The position numbers and the translations under genes were made by a program. Positions 24,629-33,320 of a DNA stretch of 64,000 nucleotides are shown piece after piece. Within the stretch, counting starts at the first letter, position 1. Every line of letters starts with the position of its first letter. The notes below the pieces were generated by a model, which saw only the letters and a program-made list of their open reading frames with translations, made no database searches and was not told the DNA's origin. Source of the DNA: Roseicella sp. DB1501 (GTDB lineage: Bacteria; Pseudomonadota; Alphaproteobacteria; Acetobacterales; Acetobacteraceae); NCBI RefSeq assembly GCF_013112485.1, contig NZ_JABFHG010000008.1:62001-126000 (forward strand), in the 5' to 3' direction.

Positions 24629-27600
24629 TCAATCGCCGGGCGGCGCCTGCATGCCCAGCGGCATCTGGATCCGGCAGACCACGCCATCCTGGCCGCAGTC
24701 GAACCAGGTCTCCGCCTGCGTGGTATAGCGCAGCGCCCGCTCGATCAGCTCCCGCCCATAGCCGCGGCGGGAGATGTTGGGCGGCATGACGACGCCGCTC
24801 TCCCGCCAGTCGAGCACCAGCAGTGGCTCGCCATCCGCCTGCTGCTCGATCTGCCAGGCGATCCGCAGCCGCCCCGCCTCGCCCTTCAGGGCGCCGTACT
24901 TCACCGCATTGGTGGTCAGCTCGTGCAGGGCGAGGGCCAGGATCTGAACCCGGTCATAGCTGAGCGCGACCGGCGGGCCGGTGACCTTGACACGGCCATC
25001 CTCGCCCGCGGCATAGGCCCGCAGCTCGAGGCGAACGATCTCGGCGAGATCGACATCCCTGCCCTTCGATTGGCCGACCAGGCTCTGCACGCGCCCGAGG
25101 GCGCCGAGCCGGTCGGTCAGCGTCTTCGGCGTGCCCGACTTGCCGAGCGTCTGCATGACGATGGCCTGCACGACGTTCAGCAGGTTGCGGGTGCGGTGCT
25201 GCAGCTCGGCGATCAGCACCCGCTGCTGCGCCTCGGCCTGGGTCAGGCCGGCGACGTCCACGAAGGTCAGCACCACGCCGCACACCCGCCGATCGCCGTT
25301 CCGGTAGGGCGCCAGCCGCACGAGGTAATGCGCCCGCGCCTCCTCATGGTCGAGGCGTCGCTCGAAGGGCTCGCCGCTGTCGAACACCGCGGCGATGTCG
25401 CTGCCGAGATCGGGCAGGGCGAAGCGGCTCGAAAGGTCGGTGATCGGGCGGCCGCGATCGGTCGGCAGCAGGTTGAAGATCCGCGTCGCCGCCGGGGTGA
25501 AGCTGCGGATCTGCAGGCGCCGGTCGAGGAAGATGGTGGCGACATCCGTGCTCTCGAACAGGTTCTGCAGGTCGTCATTGGCGCGGTCGAGCGCCTCGAC
25601 CTTGGTGTTCAGCTCGAGATTGACGGTCTGCAACTCCTCGTTGACCGATTGCAGCTCCTCCTTCGAGGCTTCCAGCTCCTCGTTGGTGGATTGCAGCTCC
25701 TCGTTCAGCGAGACCAGCTCCTCGTTCGAGGCCTTCACCTCCTCGAGCGCCGTCTCGTATTCCTCGATCAGCGATTGCAGCCGCTCGCGCGTCTCGCGCA
25801 GCTCGGCCTCCAGCCGCAGCGCCGCGCCGTCCTGCGCCGCCTGGCTGCGGGCGAGCGCCTCCTCGCGGCCGAGGCTCGGGCCGTCATCGGCGAAGAGGAC
25901 GAGAAACAGCGGCTCGCCGCGGTCGCGGTCCTGCAGCGGCTCCACGGTGAGGGTGAGCATCTGGATCCGCCCATCCTCCTCCTCCACCGCGACGCCGGCG
26001 CGGGTGGCGGTGCGGCCGGTCTCGACCGCCTCGCGCAACGTGGTCCGCAGGTCGAGGCGAAGGCCCTTGCGGGCCATGGTGAGGACCTGGCGCGTCGGCA
26101 CGCCGGGCGCCGCCTCCAGGTACTTCCCGGTCCGGGCCGAGTAGTAGGCGATGTCGCCATCTCGGTTCACCACCACGAAGGGCGGCGCGAACCGCTCCAG
26201 CACCTGGGTCTCCACGGTCTGGCGCAGGGCGATGCCATTGCCCACGGTCCGGCGCATCGCCGTCTCCCCCACATGCCCCGGCCGCAGCGCGGCGAGCGCC
26301 ATCGGCAGGCGGACCGCCTGCGTCGCATCGCCCCGGCGGCGGAAGATGCGGTGCTTCTTTTCCAGTGGTGCGAAGAGGTCACCGAAGCCGCTGATGTTCT
26401 CCGAGGTGCCGAGGAACAGGTAGCCCTTCGGCCGCAGCGCGTAGTGGAAGATCGGGATGACCTGGTTCTGCGCCTCGGAGCCAAAATAGATCAGCAGGTT
26501 GCGGCAGGAGACCAGGTCGATGCGGGAGAAGGGCGGGGCCCTCAGCACGCTGTGCGGCGAGAAGACGCAGAGGTCGCGCACCTCCTTGGCCACCACGTAG
26601 CTGGTGCCATCCGGGATGAAGAACCGCTCGCGCCGCTGCGGCGAGACGCTGTCCAGCAGCGTCGCCGGATAACGCGCCATCCGGGCGATGCCGAGCGCCC
26701 GCTCATCGATGTCGGTGGCGAAGATCTGCACCCGCGGCACCGTGCTGAGCCCGTCCATCTGCTCGCGCAGCAGCATGCCGAGCGAGAAGACTTCCTCGCC
26801 GGTGGCGCAGCCCGGCACCCAGACGCGCACCACCTCGTCCGCGCCGCGCCCGTCGAACAGTCGCGGCAGCACCATCGTGGCCAGGGCCTCGAAGGCCTCG
26901 GCATCGCGGAAGAAATTGGTAACGCTGATCAGCAGGTCGCGGAACAGGGCGTTCACCTCCTGCGGCTCCTGCCGCAACATCTCGATATAGCCCTGCACCG
27001 TATCGACTTGCGCGACCTGCATGCGCCGCTGCACCCGGCGCAGGAAAGTCCGTGGCTTGTAGCCGGAGAAGTCGTGGCCGACCTGGCTGCGCAGGATGGC
27101 GTAGATTTCCGGCCGAGCCTCGTCCAGGTCCTGTGCCTCCTCGGAGCGGCCCGTGGCCGCGGCGACGCCGTCGAGCAGGGGCAGGCCGCGGGCGAATTCG
27201 ACAAGGCGGGCCCCCATCTGCTCCACCGGCAGGGCGAGGTCGATCAGGCCGGAGGCGATGGCGCTGTCCGGCATGTCCGGATAGGCCGGGCCATGGCCAT
27301 CGGCCACCTGCGCCATGGTGAGCCCGCCGCGCTCCTTGATCGCCTTGACGCCGAGCGTGCCGTCGCCGTCGCCGCCCGAGAGCACCACCCCGGCGGCATG
27401 CTCGCCCTGGTCGACGGCGAGGGCGCCGAAGAAGATGTCGATCGGCTTGCGCTCGCGCCGGCCGGCCATCAGCCGGGTGATCTGCAGCCGTCCCTGCTCG
27501 ATGCCGAGGAGGGCGGCGGCGGGCAGGACATAGACCTGATTCGGCTCCACAGGCTGATCGTCGGTGACGATCTGGACCTGCAGGCTGGTATAGCGCGCCA

Positions 27601-27763
27601 GAACCTCGTGCAGCCGGCTCTCGCGCTCGGGACTGAGATGCGTGACCACGACGATGGCGAAGCCGGGCCGGTCCGGGAGGCCGCGGAAGAAGCCCTCGAG
27701 CGCTTCGATCCCGCCCGCGGAGGCGCCGATCCCGACGATCGGAAACGCGTGCGACCCGCTCAT
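24629..27763 (-). CDS. CheB-CheR-coiled-coil-PAS HWE histidine kinase
   Basis: A 1044-residue fused sensor. Residues 1-190 form a CheB methylesterase (GIGASAGG with catalytic Ser, VVTHLSP His, GGDGDGT Asp); about 210-480 a CheR methyltransferase (SVTNFFRD, WVPGCATGEEVFSLG, SCRNLLIYF); about 660-740 a strongly heptadic coiled coil (repeated EELQSxNEELEAS); then a PAS domain (FESTDVATIFLDRRLQI) and an HWE-type kinase core (LIAELQHRTRNLLNVVQAI with the phospho-His, a WRE variant near D-W-R-E-S-G). No receptor, CheA/CheY or response regulator lies nearby, so this is not classical chemotaxis; homologues often feed general stress signalling. ATG at 27763 gives the CheB start. Confidence 0.9.
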   Translation of the reverse strand: MSGSHAFPIVGIGASAGGIEALEGFFRGLPDRPGFAIVVVTHLSPERESRLHEVLARYTSLQVQIVTDDQPVEPNQVYVLPAAALLGIEQGRLQITRLMAGRRERKPIDIFFGALAVDQGEHAAGVVLSGGDGDGTLGVKAIKERGGLTMAQVADGHGPAYPDMPDSAIASGLIDLALPVEQMGARLVEFARGLPLLDGVAAATGRSEEAQDLDEARPEIYAILRSQVGHDFSGYKPRTFLRRVQRRMQVAQVDTVQGYIEMLRQEPQEVNALFRDLLISVTNFFRDAEAFEALATMVLPRLFDGRGADEVVRVWVPGCATGEEVFSLGMLLREQMDGLSTVPRVQIFATDIDERALGIARMARYPATLLDSVSPQRRERFFIPDGTSYVVAKEVRDLCVFSPHSVLRAPPFSRIDLVSCRNLLIYFGSEAQNQVIPIFHYALRPKGYLFLGTSENISGFGDLFAPLEKKHRIFRRRGDATQAVRLPMALAALRPGHVGETAMRRTVGNGIALRQTVETQVLERFAPPFVVVNRDGDIAYYSARTGKYLEAAPGVPTRQVLTMARKGLRLDLRTTLREAVETGRTATRAGVAVEEEDGRIQMLTLTVEPLQDRDRGEPLFLVLFADDGPSLGREEALARSQAAQDGAALRLEAELRETRERLQSLIEEYETALEEVKASNEELVSLNEELQSTNEELEASKEELQSVNEELQTVNLELNTKVEALDRANDDLQNLFESTDVATIFLDRRLQIRSFTPAATRIFNLLPTDRGRPITDLSSRFALPDLGSDIAAVFDSGEPFERRLDHEEARAHYLVRLAPYRNGDRRVCGVVLTFVDVAGLTQAEAQQRVLIAELQHRTRNLLNVVQAIVMQTLGKSGTPKTLTDRLGALGRVQSLVGQSKGRDVDLAEIVRLELRAYAAGEDGRVKVTGPPVALSYDRVQILALALHELTTNAVKYGALKGEAGRLRIAWQIEQQADGEPLLVLDWRESGVVMPPNISRRGYGRELIERALRYTTQAETWFDCGQDGVVCRIQMPLGMQAPPGD

Positions 27764-28205
27764 GCGCGCGGCCGGAGGGAGCGGCGCGCTGCGAGCCCCC
27801 GTCCCGGCGGGTCACGCGGGATCCGGAGGTCGCGTTGTGGGCCGGTGCCGGGGGCAGCGGCGGGCGGCTCTCCATCCGGCCAGGGACCGGGATTGAACTT
27901 GTTTGGCATGCGTCTCGCTCAGCGGGACAAACCGTTCAGGAGCGCCCCGGTTCGACAATAGGATGCGCTGCACTCGTGTCATCGTGACCGCTGCATGGCG
28001 CGGCTCGACGCCGCGGCGAGATTGGGCTACCCGGCGCGGCCGTGCAACTGCGACGACCCGAACGGCCGCCGCCCGGGCGCCGCCGCAGCCCGTTCCTTGA
28101 CACCCCACCCCCCGGCAGGCTTCATCCGGGCGCCTGTCGCCGCGACCCTGCCCTGGGACCGATCCGCGGGCACTCAACCCTGCGGTGGTTTTCTTGAGTA
28201 CATCC
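27764..28205. other. 442-bp gap between the kinase and lepB
   Basis: The region separates divergent genes and should carry the promoters of both. A perfect -35 hexamer TTGACA at 28097-28102 is followed after 17 or 18 bases by a poor -10 (CTTCAT/TTCATC), a candidate lepB promoter. No gene, repeat or clear terminator was recognised. Confidence 0.4.
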
Positions 28206-28943
28206 ATGGCGAAGAAGAAATCCGGCGGCTGGCTGGAAAGCGTCAAGACGATCCTCTATGCCGGCCTGATCGCCATCGGCATCCGAACCGTTGCCTTCGA
28301 GCCCTTCAATATCCCATCCGGCTCGATGATCCCGACTCTTCTGGTCGGCGATTATCTCTTCGTCTCGAAATATTCGTATGGCTACTCCCGCTATTCAATG
28401 CCCTTCGGGCCGAACCTCTTTTCTGGCCGCATCTTCGGGCGGTTGCCGCATCGCGGCGATGTCGCGGTCTTCAAGCTGCCGCGCGACCCGAGCCAGGACT
28501 ACATCAAGCGCATCGTCGGCCTGCCCGGCGACCGCATCCAGGTCAAGGGCGGCATCCTGCAGATCAACGGCGTGCCGGTGAAGCGCGAGCTGGTCGGCGA
28601 GAGCGACCTCGACCGCTGCTACCGCGAGCCGCCGCGCTACTACCGCGAGACCCTGCCTGACGGCGTGACCCACGGCATCCTGGAATGCTCCGACCAGGGC
28701 AGCGCCGACAACACCCAGGAATACCGGGTGCCGCCGGGCCATGTCTTCGGCATGGGCGACAACCGCGACAACAGCCAGGACAGCCGCTTCCTCGACGCGG
28801 TCGGCTTCATCCCGGTGGAGAACCTGGTCGGCCGGGCGGAGTTCATCTTCTTCTCCTTCGACGGCAACCAGGCGAGCCTGTGGAAACCCTGGACATGGCC
28901 GATGGCGATCCGCTGGGGCCGGATCTTCTCCGGCGTCCGATGA
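28206..28943 (+). CDS. lepB: Signal peptidase I
   Basis: A 245-residue inner-membrane serine protease that removes signal peptides from exported proteins. One N-terminal membrane helix (TILYAGLIAIGIRTVAF) precedes box B with the nucleophile S40 (PSGSMIPT), box D with the general base K101 (YIKRIVGLPGD) and box E GDNRDNSQDSR. ATG 28206 gives the MAKKKSGG start typical of alphaproteobacteria; a GTG at 28185 would add seven residues. The lepB-rnc-era order is the conserved alphaproteobacterial arrangement. Confidence 0.95.
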   Translation: MAKKKSGGWLESVKTILYAGLIAIGIRTVAFEPFNIPSGSMIPTLLVGDYLFVSKYSYGYSRYSMPFGPNLFSGRIFGRLPHRGDVAVFKLPRDPSQDYIKRIVGLPGDRIQVKGGILQINGVPVKRELVGESDLDRCYREPPRYYRETLPDGVTHGILECSDQGSADNTQEYRVPPGHVFGMGDNRDNSQDSRFLDAVGFIPVENLVGRAEFIFFSFDGNQASLWKPWTWPMAIRWGRIFSGVR

Positions 28944-28970
28944 GCCGGTTCCCGTGACGCCGGCCCGCCC

Positions 28971-29654
28971 ATGAACGAGGAGGCGGCCCTCGCTGCCTTC
29001 GCGGCCCGGCTCGGCCACGATTTCGCGCGCCCCGAGCTGCTGCGCCAGGCGCTGACCCATTCCTCGGCGACCCAGGGCAGCCGCCTCAGCTCGAACGAGC
29101 GGCTGGAGTTCATCGGCGACCGGGTGCTCGGCCTGCTCGTCGCCGAATGGTTGATCGAGCGCTTCCCGACCGAGCGCGAGGGCGATATCGGCAAGCGCCA
29201 TTCGGCGCTGATCTCGGCCGAGGCGCTGGCCGGCATCGCCGAGCGACTGCAACTCGCCCCGGCGCTGCGCATGCCGGGCAGCTATCGGCAACAGGGCTTC
29301 CGCACCTGGGTGAACATCCTCTCCGACGCGCTGGAGGCGGTGCTGGGGGCGATCTATCTCGATGCCGGGCTGGATGCGGCGCGGGTGGTGGTGCGGCGGG
29401 AATGGGCCAGCCTGCTCGAGGGCCACCACAAGCCGCCGCTGCCCGCCAAGAGCCGGTTGCAGGAATGGACCCTCGGGCGCGGCCTCGGCCTGCCCGCCTA
29501 TCGCCTGACCTCGGCCGAGGGGCCGGCGCACAACCCGGTCTTCAAGGTGGTGGTCGCCGCCGCGGGGCGGGAGGCGGAGGGGACGGGAGCGACCAAGCGC
29601 GCCGCCGAGCAGGCGGCGGCGGAGGCCTGGCTGGCGGGGTTGCAGGACGAATGA
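28971..29654 (+). CDS. rnc: Ribonuclease III
   Basis: A 227-residue double-strand-specific endoribonuclease that matures rRNA and processes structured mRNAs. The signature NERLEFIGDRVLGL (about 43-56) carries the metal ligands, and the second acidic site is SDALEAVLGAIYLD. A dsRNA-binding domain fills the C-terminus (KSRLQEWTLGRGLGLPAY, GATKRAAEQAAAEAWL). Its TGA overlaps the ATG of era by three bases, a classic coupling. Confidence 0.96.
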   Translation: MNEEAALAAFAARLGHDFARPELLRQALTHSSATQGSRLSSNERLEFIGDRVLGLLVAEWLIERFPTEREGDIGKRHSALISAEALAGIAERLQLAPALRMPGSYRQQGFRTWVNILSDALEAVLGAIYLDAGLDAARVVVRREWASLLEGHHKPPLPAKSRLQEWTLGRGLGLPAYRLTSAEGPAHNPVFKVVVAAAGREAEGTGATKRAAEQAAAEAWLAGLQDE

Positions 29655-30604
29655 GCGACGAGAGTGATCGACCCGCCGCGAGCCGGGTTGGCGTGGCGGC
29701 TGCGAGCGGCGGGGAAACCCGCTGCGGCCTGGTCGCGGTGGTCGGCGCGCCGAATGCCGGCAAGTCGACCCTGGTGAACGCGCTCGCCGGCGCCAAGGTG
29801 ACGATCGTCTCGCCCAAGCCGCAGACCACCCGCTTCCGCATCCGCGCCGTGGTCATGCAGGGCCGGGCGCAGATCATCCTGGTGGACACGCCCGGCATCT
29901 TCGCCCCCCGCCGCCGGCTCGACCGCGCCATGGTCGCCGCCGCCTGGGGCGGGGCGCAGGATGCCGACCGCACCCTGCTCATCGTCGATGCCCGGGCCGG
30001 GCTGACGGATGCGGTGCGGGCCATCGTCGGGCGGCTGGCGCAGTCGCCGAAGCCCGTCTTCCTCGCCCTCAACAAGGTCGACCTGATCGACCCGCCGCGG
30101 CTGCTGCCGCTGGCGGCCGAGCTGAACGCGCTGCTGCCGGTCGCCGAAACCTTCATGATCTCGGCCGAGAAGGGCCGCGGCCTCGACCGGCTGCTGGAAC
30201 GCCTCGCCGACGACATGCCGCCCGGTCCCTACCTTTTCCCGGAGGACGAGCTCTCCGACCTGCCGAACCGCATGCTGGTCGCCGAGATCGTGCGCGAGCA
30301 GATCCTGCGCCAGACGCATGAGGAGGTGCCGCACCACGCGACCGTCGAGACCGAGAACTGGCAGGAGCGCAAGGACGGCAGCGTGCGGGTGGACTGCACC
30401 ATCTATGTCGCGCGGCCGACCCAGAAGGCGATCCTGATCGGCGATGGCGGCGCCCGCATCAAGGCGATCGGCCAGAGCGCCCGGCGCGAGCTGGAGGCGC
30501 TGCTGGAGCGCCGCGTCCATCTCTTCCTCAACGTCAAGGACCGGCCGGGCTGGGACGAGGAGCGCGGCCGGCTGCGGGCGCTCGGCCTCGAGGAGCTGGA
30601 GTGA
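29651..30604 (+). CDS. era: GTPase Era
   Basis: A 317-residue GTPase that binds the 3' end of 16S rRNA and assists 30S subunit assembly. G1 is GAPNAGKST, G2 lies in KPQTTRFRI, G3 is DTPGI, G4 is NKVD and G5 is SAEKG. The KH domain follows with the GDGGARIKAIGQSARRELE loop. The extra 25 residues before G1 (MSDESDRPAASRVG...) are variable in the family; the ATG at 29651 overlaps rnc and is well supported. Confidence 0.96.
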   Translation: MSDESDRPAASRVGVAAASGGETRCGLVAVVGAPNAGKSTLVNALAGAKVTIVSPKPQTTRFRIRAVVMQGRAQIILVDTPGIFAPRRRLDRAMVAAAWGGAQDADRTLLIVDARAGLTDAVRAIVGRLAQSPKPVFLALNKVDLIDPPRLLPLAAELNALLPVAETFMISAEKGRGLDRLLERLADDMPPGPYLFPEDELSDLPNRMLVAEIVREQILRQTHEEVPHHATVETENWQERKDGSVRVDCTIYVARPTQKAILIGDGGARIKAIGQSARRELEALLERRVHLFLNVKDRPGWDEERGRLRALGLEELE

Positions 30605-30678
30605 CGTTTCCCCACGAAGCCGCCGCGCGGCTCCGCGGGCCCCCCCTGATTCGCCACCAGGCCCAAGATCCGTCAGGG

Positions 30679-30705
30679 CCCGCCGCGGCGGGGCAACGGG
30701 TGGCG
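30679..30705 (+). repeat. GC palindrome plus 24-bp dispersed repeat, copy 2
   Basis: CCCGCCGCGGCGGG at 30679-30692 is self-complementary, and 30682-30705 matches 9865-9888 at 22 of 24 positions. It sits between the convergent era and TAXI receptor genes (132-base gap) and may also serve as a terminator. Confidence 0.5.
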
Positions 30706-30736
30706 CCGGGTTGCGATGGGCGTTCCGGCGCCCGCC

Positions 30737-31693
30737 TCAGCGCCCGGAGGGGGTGAAGCGCACCCAGCCCGGCACCTGCGCAGCGAGGTTCACCTCGCGC
30801 CATTTCGGATGCCGGGGCGGCTGCAGGAAGGCGGGGAATTTGCCGGTGAAAGCCTCGACGAAGCGCGCCACCTTACGGTGCCGCTCATGCCCGGCCGGCC
30901 AGGCATAAACCGCCATCACCGCCCCGACCGCGATGGTCTCGACCGTCGCGCCTTCCGGCACCAGCGCCGGATAGTCGGTATGGCGGAATTCCGCCGGCAG
31001 ATAGGTCTCGAGCAGCGCCGGCGAGGCCGGCAGCGGCAGCAGCTTCAGCCCGGCATCGCCGGGGATGCCGTTGAACAGCCGCGCCGGCTTACCGGCGACA
31101 TAGACCAGCGCCGCGATGTCGCCCCGGCGCAGCTTCTCGAGCGCGGTGTCCTGCGGGTCGTTGCGCGCCTCGACCGGCACGCCGAGCGCGCTGAAGAGCA
31201 GCGAGGCGGTCATCGCCGTGCCGCTGCCGCGGACATCGACATTGACCGGCTTGCCAGCGAGCTCCTCCACCTTGCCGATCTCCGGCCGCGCCAGGACATG
31301 CACCTCCTCGTCATAGAGCTTGGCGATGTACTGGATCAGGCTGTCGACGCCCGGCAGCAGCCGCTCGCGCCGCGCATAGGCGAGGACGTCGGACTGGACG
31401 ATGCCGATATCGACGCCGCGCAGCACCAGGATGTCGGCGATGTTCTGCAGCGAGCCCTTGCCGAGGATCGGCAGCACCCGCAGCGTCTCGCCATCGTCCA
31501 GCACCGCGGCGAGGTCGGCGGCGATGCGGATGTAGGTGCCGTCCGGCCCGCCGGAGATGATGCCGACCGTGCCGGCATTGGCCCGCGCGGCGAGGGCGGT
31601 CAGCGAGGCGGCGGCCCCCTGCGCCGCGGCCGCCCCGGGGAGCAGGCCCGCGAGGGCGCTGCCGAGCAGCAGGCCGCGACGCGGCAGGCTCAT
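30737..31693 (-). CDS. TAXI-family TRAP transporter substrate receptor
   Basis: A 318-residue periplasmic binding protein with a Tat-like or Sec signal (LPRRGLLLGSALAGLLPGAAAA). The TAXI hallmarks are GTVGIISGGPDGTYIRIAAD at the N-terminal lobe (here GTVGIISGGPDGTYIRIA), a Q-N-I-A-D-I helix, DIGIVQSDVLAYA, and VNVDVRGSGTAMTA. Such receptors bind glutamate-, 2-oxoglutarate- or similar anions for a TRAP permease, but no DctQ/DctM gene is in the window. It overlaps by 4 bases the stop of an unusual NERD-like/Sel1 protein, with which it must be co-translated. Confidence 0.88.
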   Translation of the reverse strand: MSLPRRGLLLGSALAGLLPGAAAAQGAAASLTALAARANAGTVGIISGGPDGTYIRIAADLAAVLDDGETLRVLPILGKGSLQNIADILVLRGVDIGIVQSDVLAYARRERLLPGVDSLIQYIAKLYDEEVHVLARPEIGKVEELAGKPVNVDVRGSGTAMTASLLFSALGVPVEARNDPQDTALEKLRRGDIAALVYVAGKPARLFNGIPGDAGLKLLPLPASPALLETYLPAEFRHTDYPALVPEGATVETIAVGAVMAVYAWPAGHERHRKVARFVEAFTGKFPAFLQPPRHPKWREVNLAAQVPGWVRFTPSGR

Positions 31694-33243
31694 CGCCGCG
31701 CCTCCGCCGCCAGCGCATCGGCGCGCCGGTACCAGGCGGCCGCGGCGGTCGGATCGGGCCGAATGCCGCGCGCGCCGAGGCCGGCGAGCACCACCGGGTC
31801 ATGCGTGCGCCCGGCGGCGCGGGCGCCCTCGGCGCTGCCCTCCTCCGCGGCGCGCTCGTAGAAGCGGCGGGCGCCCGAGACGTCGCCGAGGGCGAGCAGC
31901 GCATCGCCGCGGCGAAGCAGCGCGCCCAGCCGCGCCTGATCGACGGCGGTCCGCGCCGCCGGCAGACTGGCCGCCACCGGAGCCGCGACGACGGCAACCA
32001 CCGGGGCCACCGTTGGGGCCGCCACGGGAACCGCCGTCGGGGCGACGACGGGCTGAATCGCCGCGGCCGGCGACCCGCCCGCCGCCATGGCCGGCGCCGC
32101 ATCCGCCCCGGCTTCGAAGCTCGCATCACCGCCCGGCGCCTCGGCCTGCGCGTCGTGCGGCAGGACGGCCGGCGCCACGGCATCGGAGGCGGCGGGCGCC
32201 GCCTCGTCACCGGCCAGCATGGGCGGGGCGGCCTCCCCCGTCGCTACCGCGGCGAGGCGCTGCGGCTCGACCGGCGCCGCCGGCAGCAGGGGCGGCGTCA
32301 GGGCGACGAATTCCTGCAGCGCCGCGGGCGGCGCGCCGATCACCGCCACCAGCCCCGGCAGGGCGGCGTCCGGCGCCAGGGCGAGCGCCGGCAGATCGCG
32401 CAGCACCACCGGGGCCGCGGGTGCCCCGGGGGCGCCGGGGAGTGCGGGCGGCGCCGAGGCGAGCACCGGCGGCCCGGGCGGCGGCAGCGGCGAGGCGTCC
32501 ACCGCCTCGGCCTCCTCCGGCGCGGCCGCCTCCTCGGTTGCGGCGGCGGCCGGATCCGGGGTGGTGCGCTGCAGGGCAGCCGGCCGCAGCATGGCCTGCG
32601 CCGAGGGCGAGACCATGCCGGCGAGGCGGAGGGTGGCCGGCCCCGCGCCGAGCGGGCGGTCGAGCGCCGCTTCCGGAACCGCCTCGGCGGCGGGTTCCGC
32701 GACATCCGGCGCCGCCAGCTGATGCACCAGCAGGGCGCCGATCAGGCTGCTCGCCAGGGCCAGGCCGCCGAAGCGGAGCAGCGTGGAGCGGGCCCGACCG
32801 GGCGGCGGCGGCGCCGCGTCCTCGCCGGGCGTGGCCTGCAACGCGCTCTGCGCCGCCTCCAGCCACTCGCCGTGGCCCGGCAGGTCGAGCGGCGGCTGCG
32901 CCTCGAAGCCGCTGGCGAGCAGCATCGGCAGGCTCAGCATGGCGCCGCGCGGCAGGCTCGCATGCACCACCGGCAGATGGCCGGGAAAGTCGGCGCGGAA
33001 CCGCGACTGGGCCAGGCAGCGCTCGAGCCGCGCCGGCGCGTCCGGGGTCCAGCGGGGTGGCGCTTCCAGCAGGACGACGCCGCGCGCCGGGTGCAGCAGC
33101 ACGGCATCGATGGTCACGGGCTGCACGCCGTCGTTGAGTAGTGCTTCAGGAAGAACCACCCATTCGGGGTCAAGGCTGAAAGACAAGGGTACCGGATCCG
33201 GCACGGTGACAATATTGGCAAGCGGGGGGGCAATGTTCGGCAC
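31690..33243 (-). CDS. NERD-like / transmembrane / Ala-Pro-rich / Sel1 protein coupled to the TAXI receptor
   Basis: A 517-residue protein of four parts: an N-terminal 115-residue domain whose pattern (LNDGVQPVTIDAVLLHPARG then VVLLEAP, in two pieces) recalls a NERD nuclease-related fold with the E-x-K motif lost; one membrane helix (LLRFGGLALASSLIGALLV, near 155-175); about 230 residues of low-complexity Ala/Pro/Val; and a C-terminal Sel1/TPR-like pair (RRGDALLALGDVSGARRFYE, PDPTAAAAWYRRADAL). GTG 33243 is chosen because GAGAGG precedes it and a TATACT -10 lies upstream; TTG 33318 is the longer option. The C-terminus would be periplasmic if the N-terminus is cytoplasmic. Function unknown. 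Confidence 0.75.
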   Translation of the reverse strand: MPNIAPPLANIVTVPDPVPLSFSLDPEWVVLPEALLNDGVQPVTIDAVLLHPARGVVLLEAPPRWTPDAPARLERCLAQSRFRADFPGHLPVVHASLPRGAMLSLPMLLASGFEAQPPLDLPGHGEWLEAAQSALQATPGEDAAPPPPGRARSTLLRFGGLALASSLIGALLVHQLAAPDVAEPAAEAVPEAALDRPLGAGPATLRLAGMVSPSAQAMLRPAALQRTTPDPAAAATEEAAAPEEAEAVDASPLPPPGPPVLASAPPALPGAPGAPAAPVVLRDLPALALAPDAALPGLVAVIGAPPAALQEFVALTPPLLPAAPVEPQRLAAVATGEAAPPMLAGDEAAPAASDAVAPAVLPHDAQAEAPGGDASFEAGADAAPAMAAGGSPAAAIQPVVAPTAVPVAAPTVAPVVAVVAAPVAASLPAARTAVDQARLGALLRRGDALLALGDVSGARRFYERAAEEGSAEGARAAGRTHDPVVLAGLGARGIRPDPTAAAAWYRRADALAAEARR

Positions 33244-33280
33244 GGCGGCGGCCTCTCGAACCGTCGGGGCCGTCAGTATA
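33244..33280 (-). promoter_or_regulatory. Candidate promoter -10 and leader of the NERD-like gene
   Basis: On the minus strand TATACT (33280-33275) matches the sigma-70 -10 consensus at 5 of 6 and lies about 32 bases before the GTG at 33243. The -35 region is weak. The preceding gene ends at 33321, so this may be an internal promoter. Confidence 0.35.
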
Positions 33281-33320
33281 AATGCTGCGGCTGGGACACT
33301 GTTCCGGTCACTTTTCAACC

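Noticed and set aside
24923-27961. Open frame of about 1000 codons antisense to the sensor kinase
   Set aside because: Composition typical of a shadow frame; the repeats in it are only the complement of the kinase coiled coil.
33300-33318. TTG at 33318 as start of the NERD-like protein
   Set aside because: It lacks a ribosome site, and a TATACT -10 plus GAGAGG lie just ahead of the GTG at 33243; kept only as an alternative.
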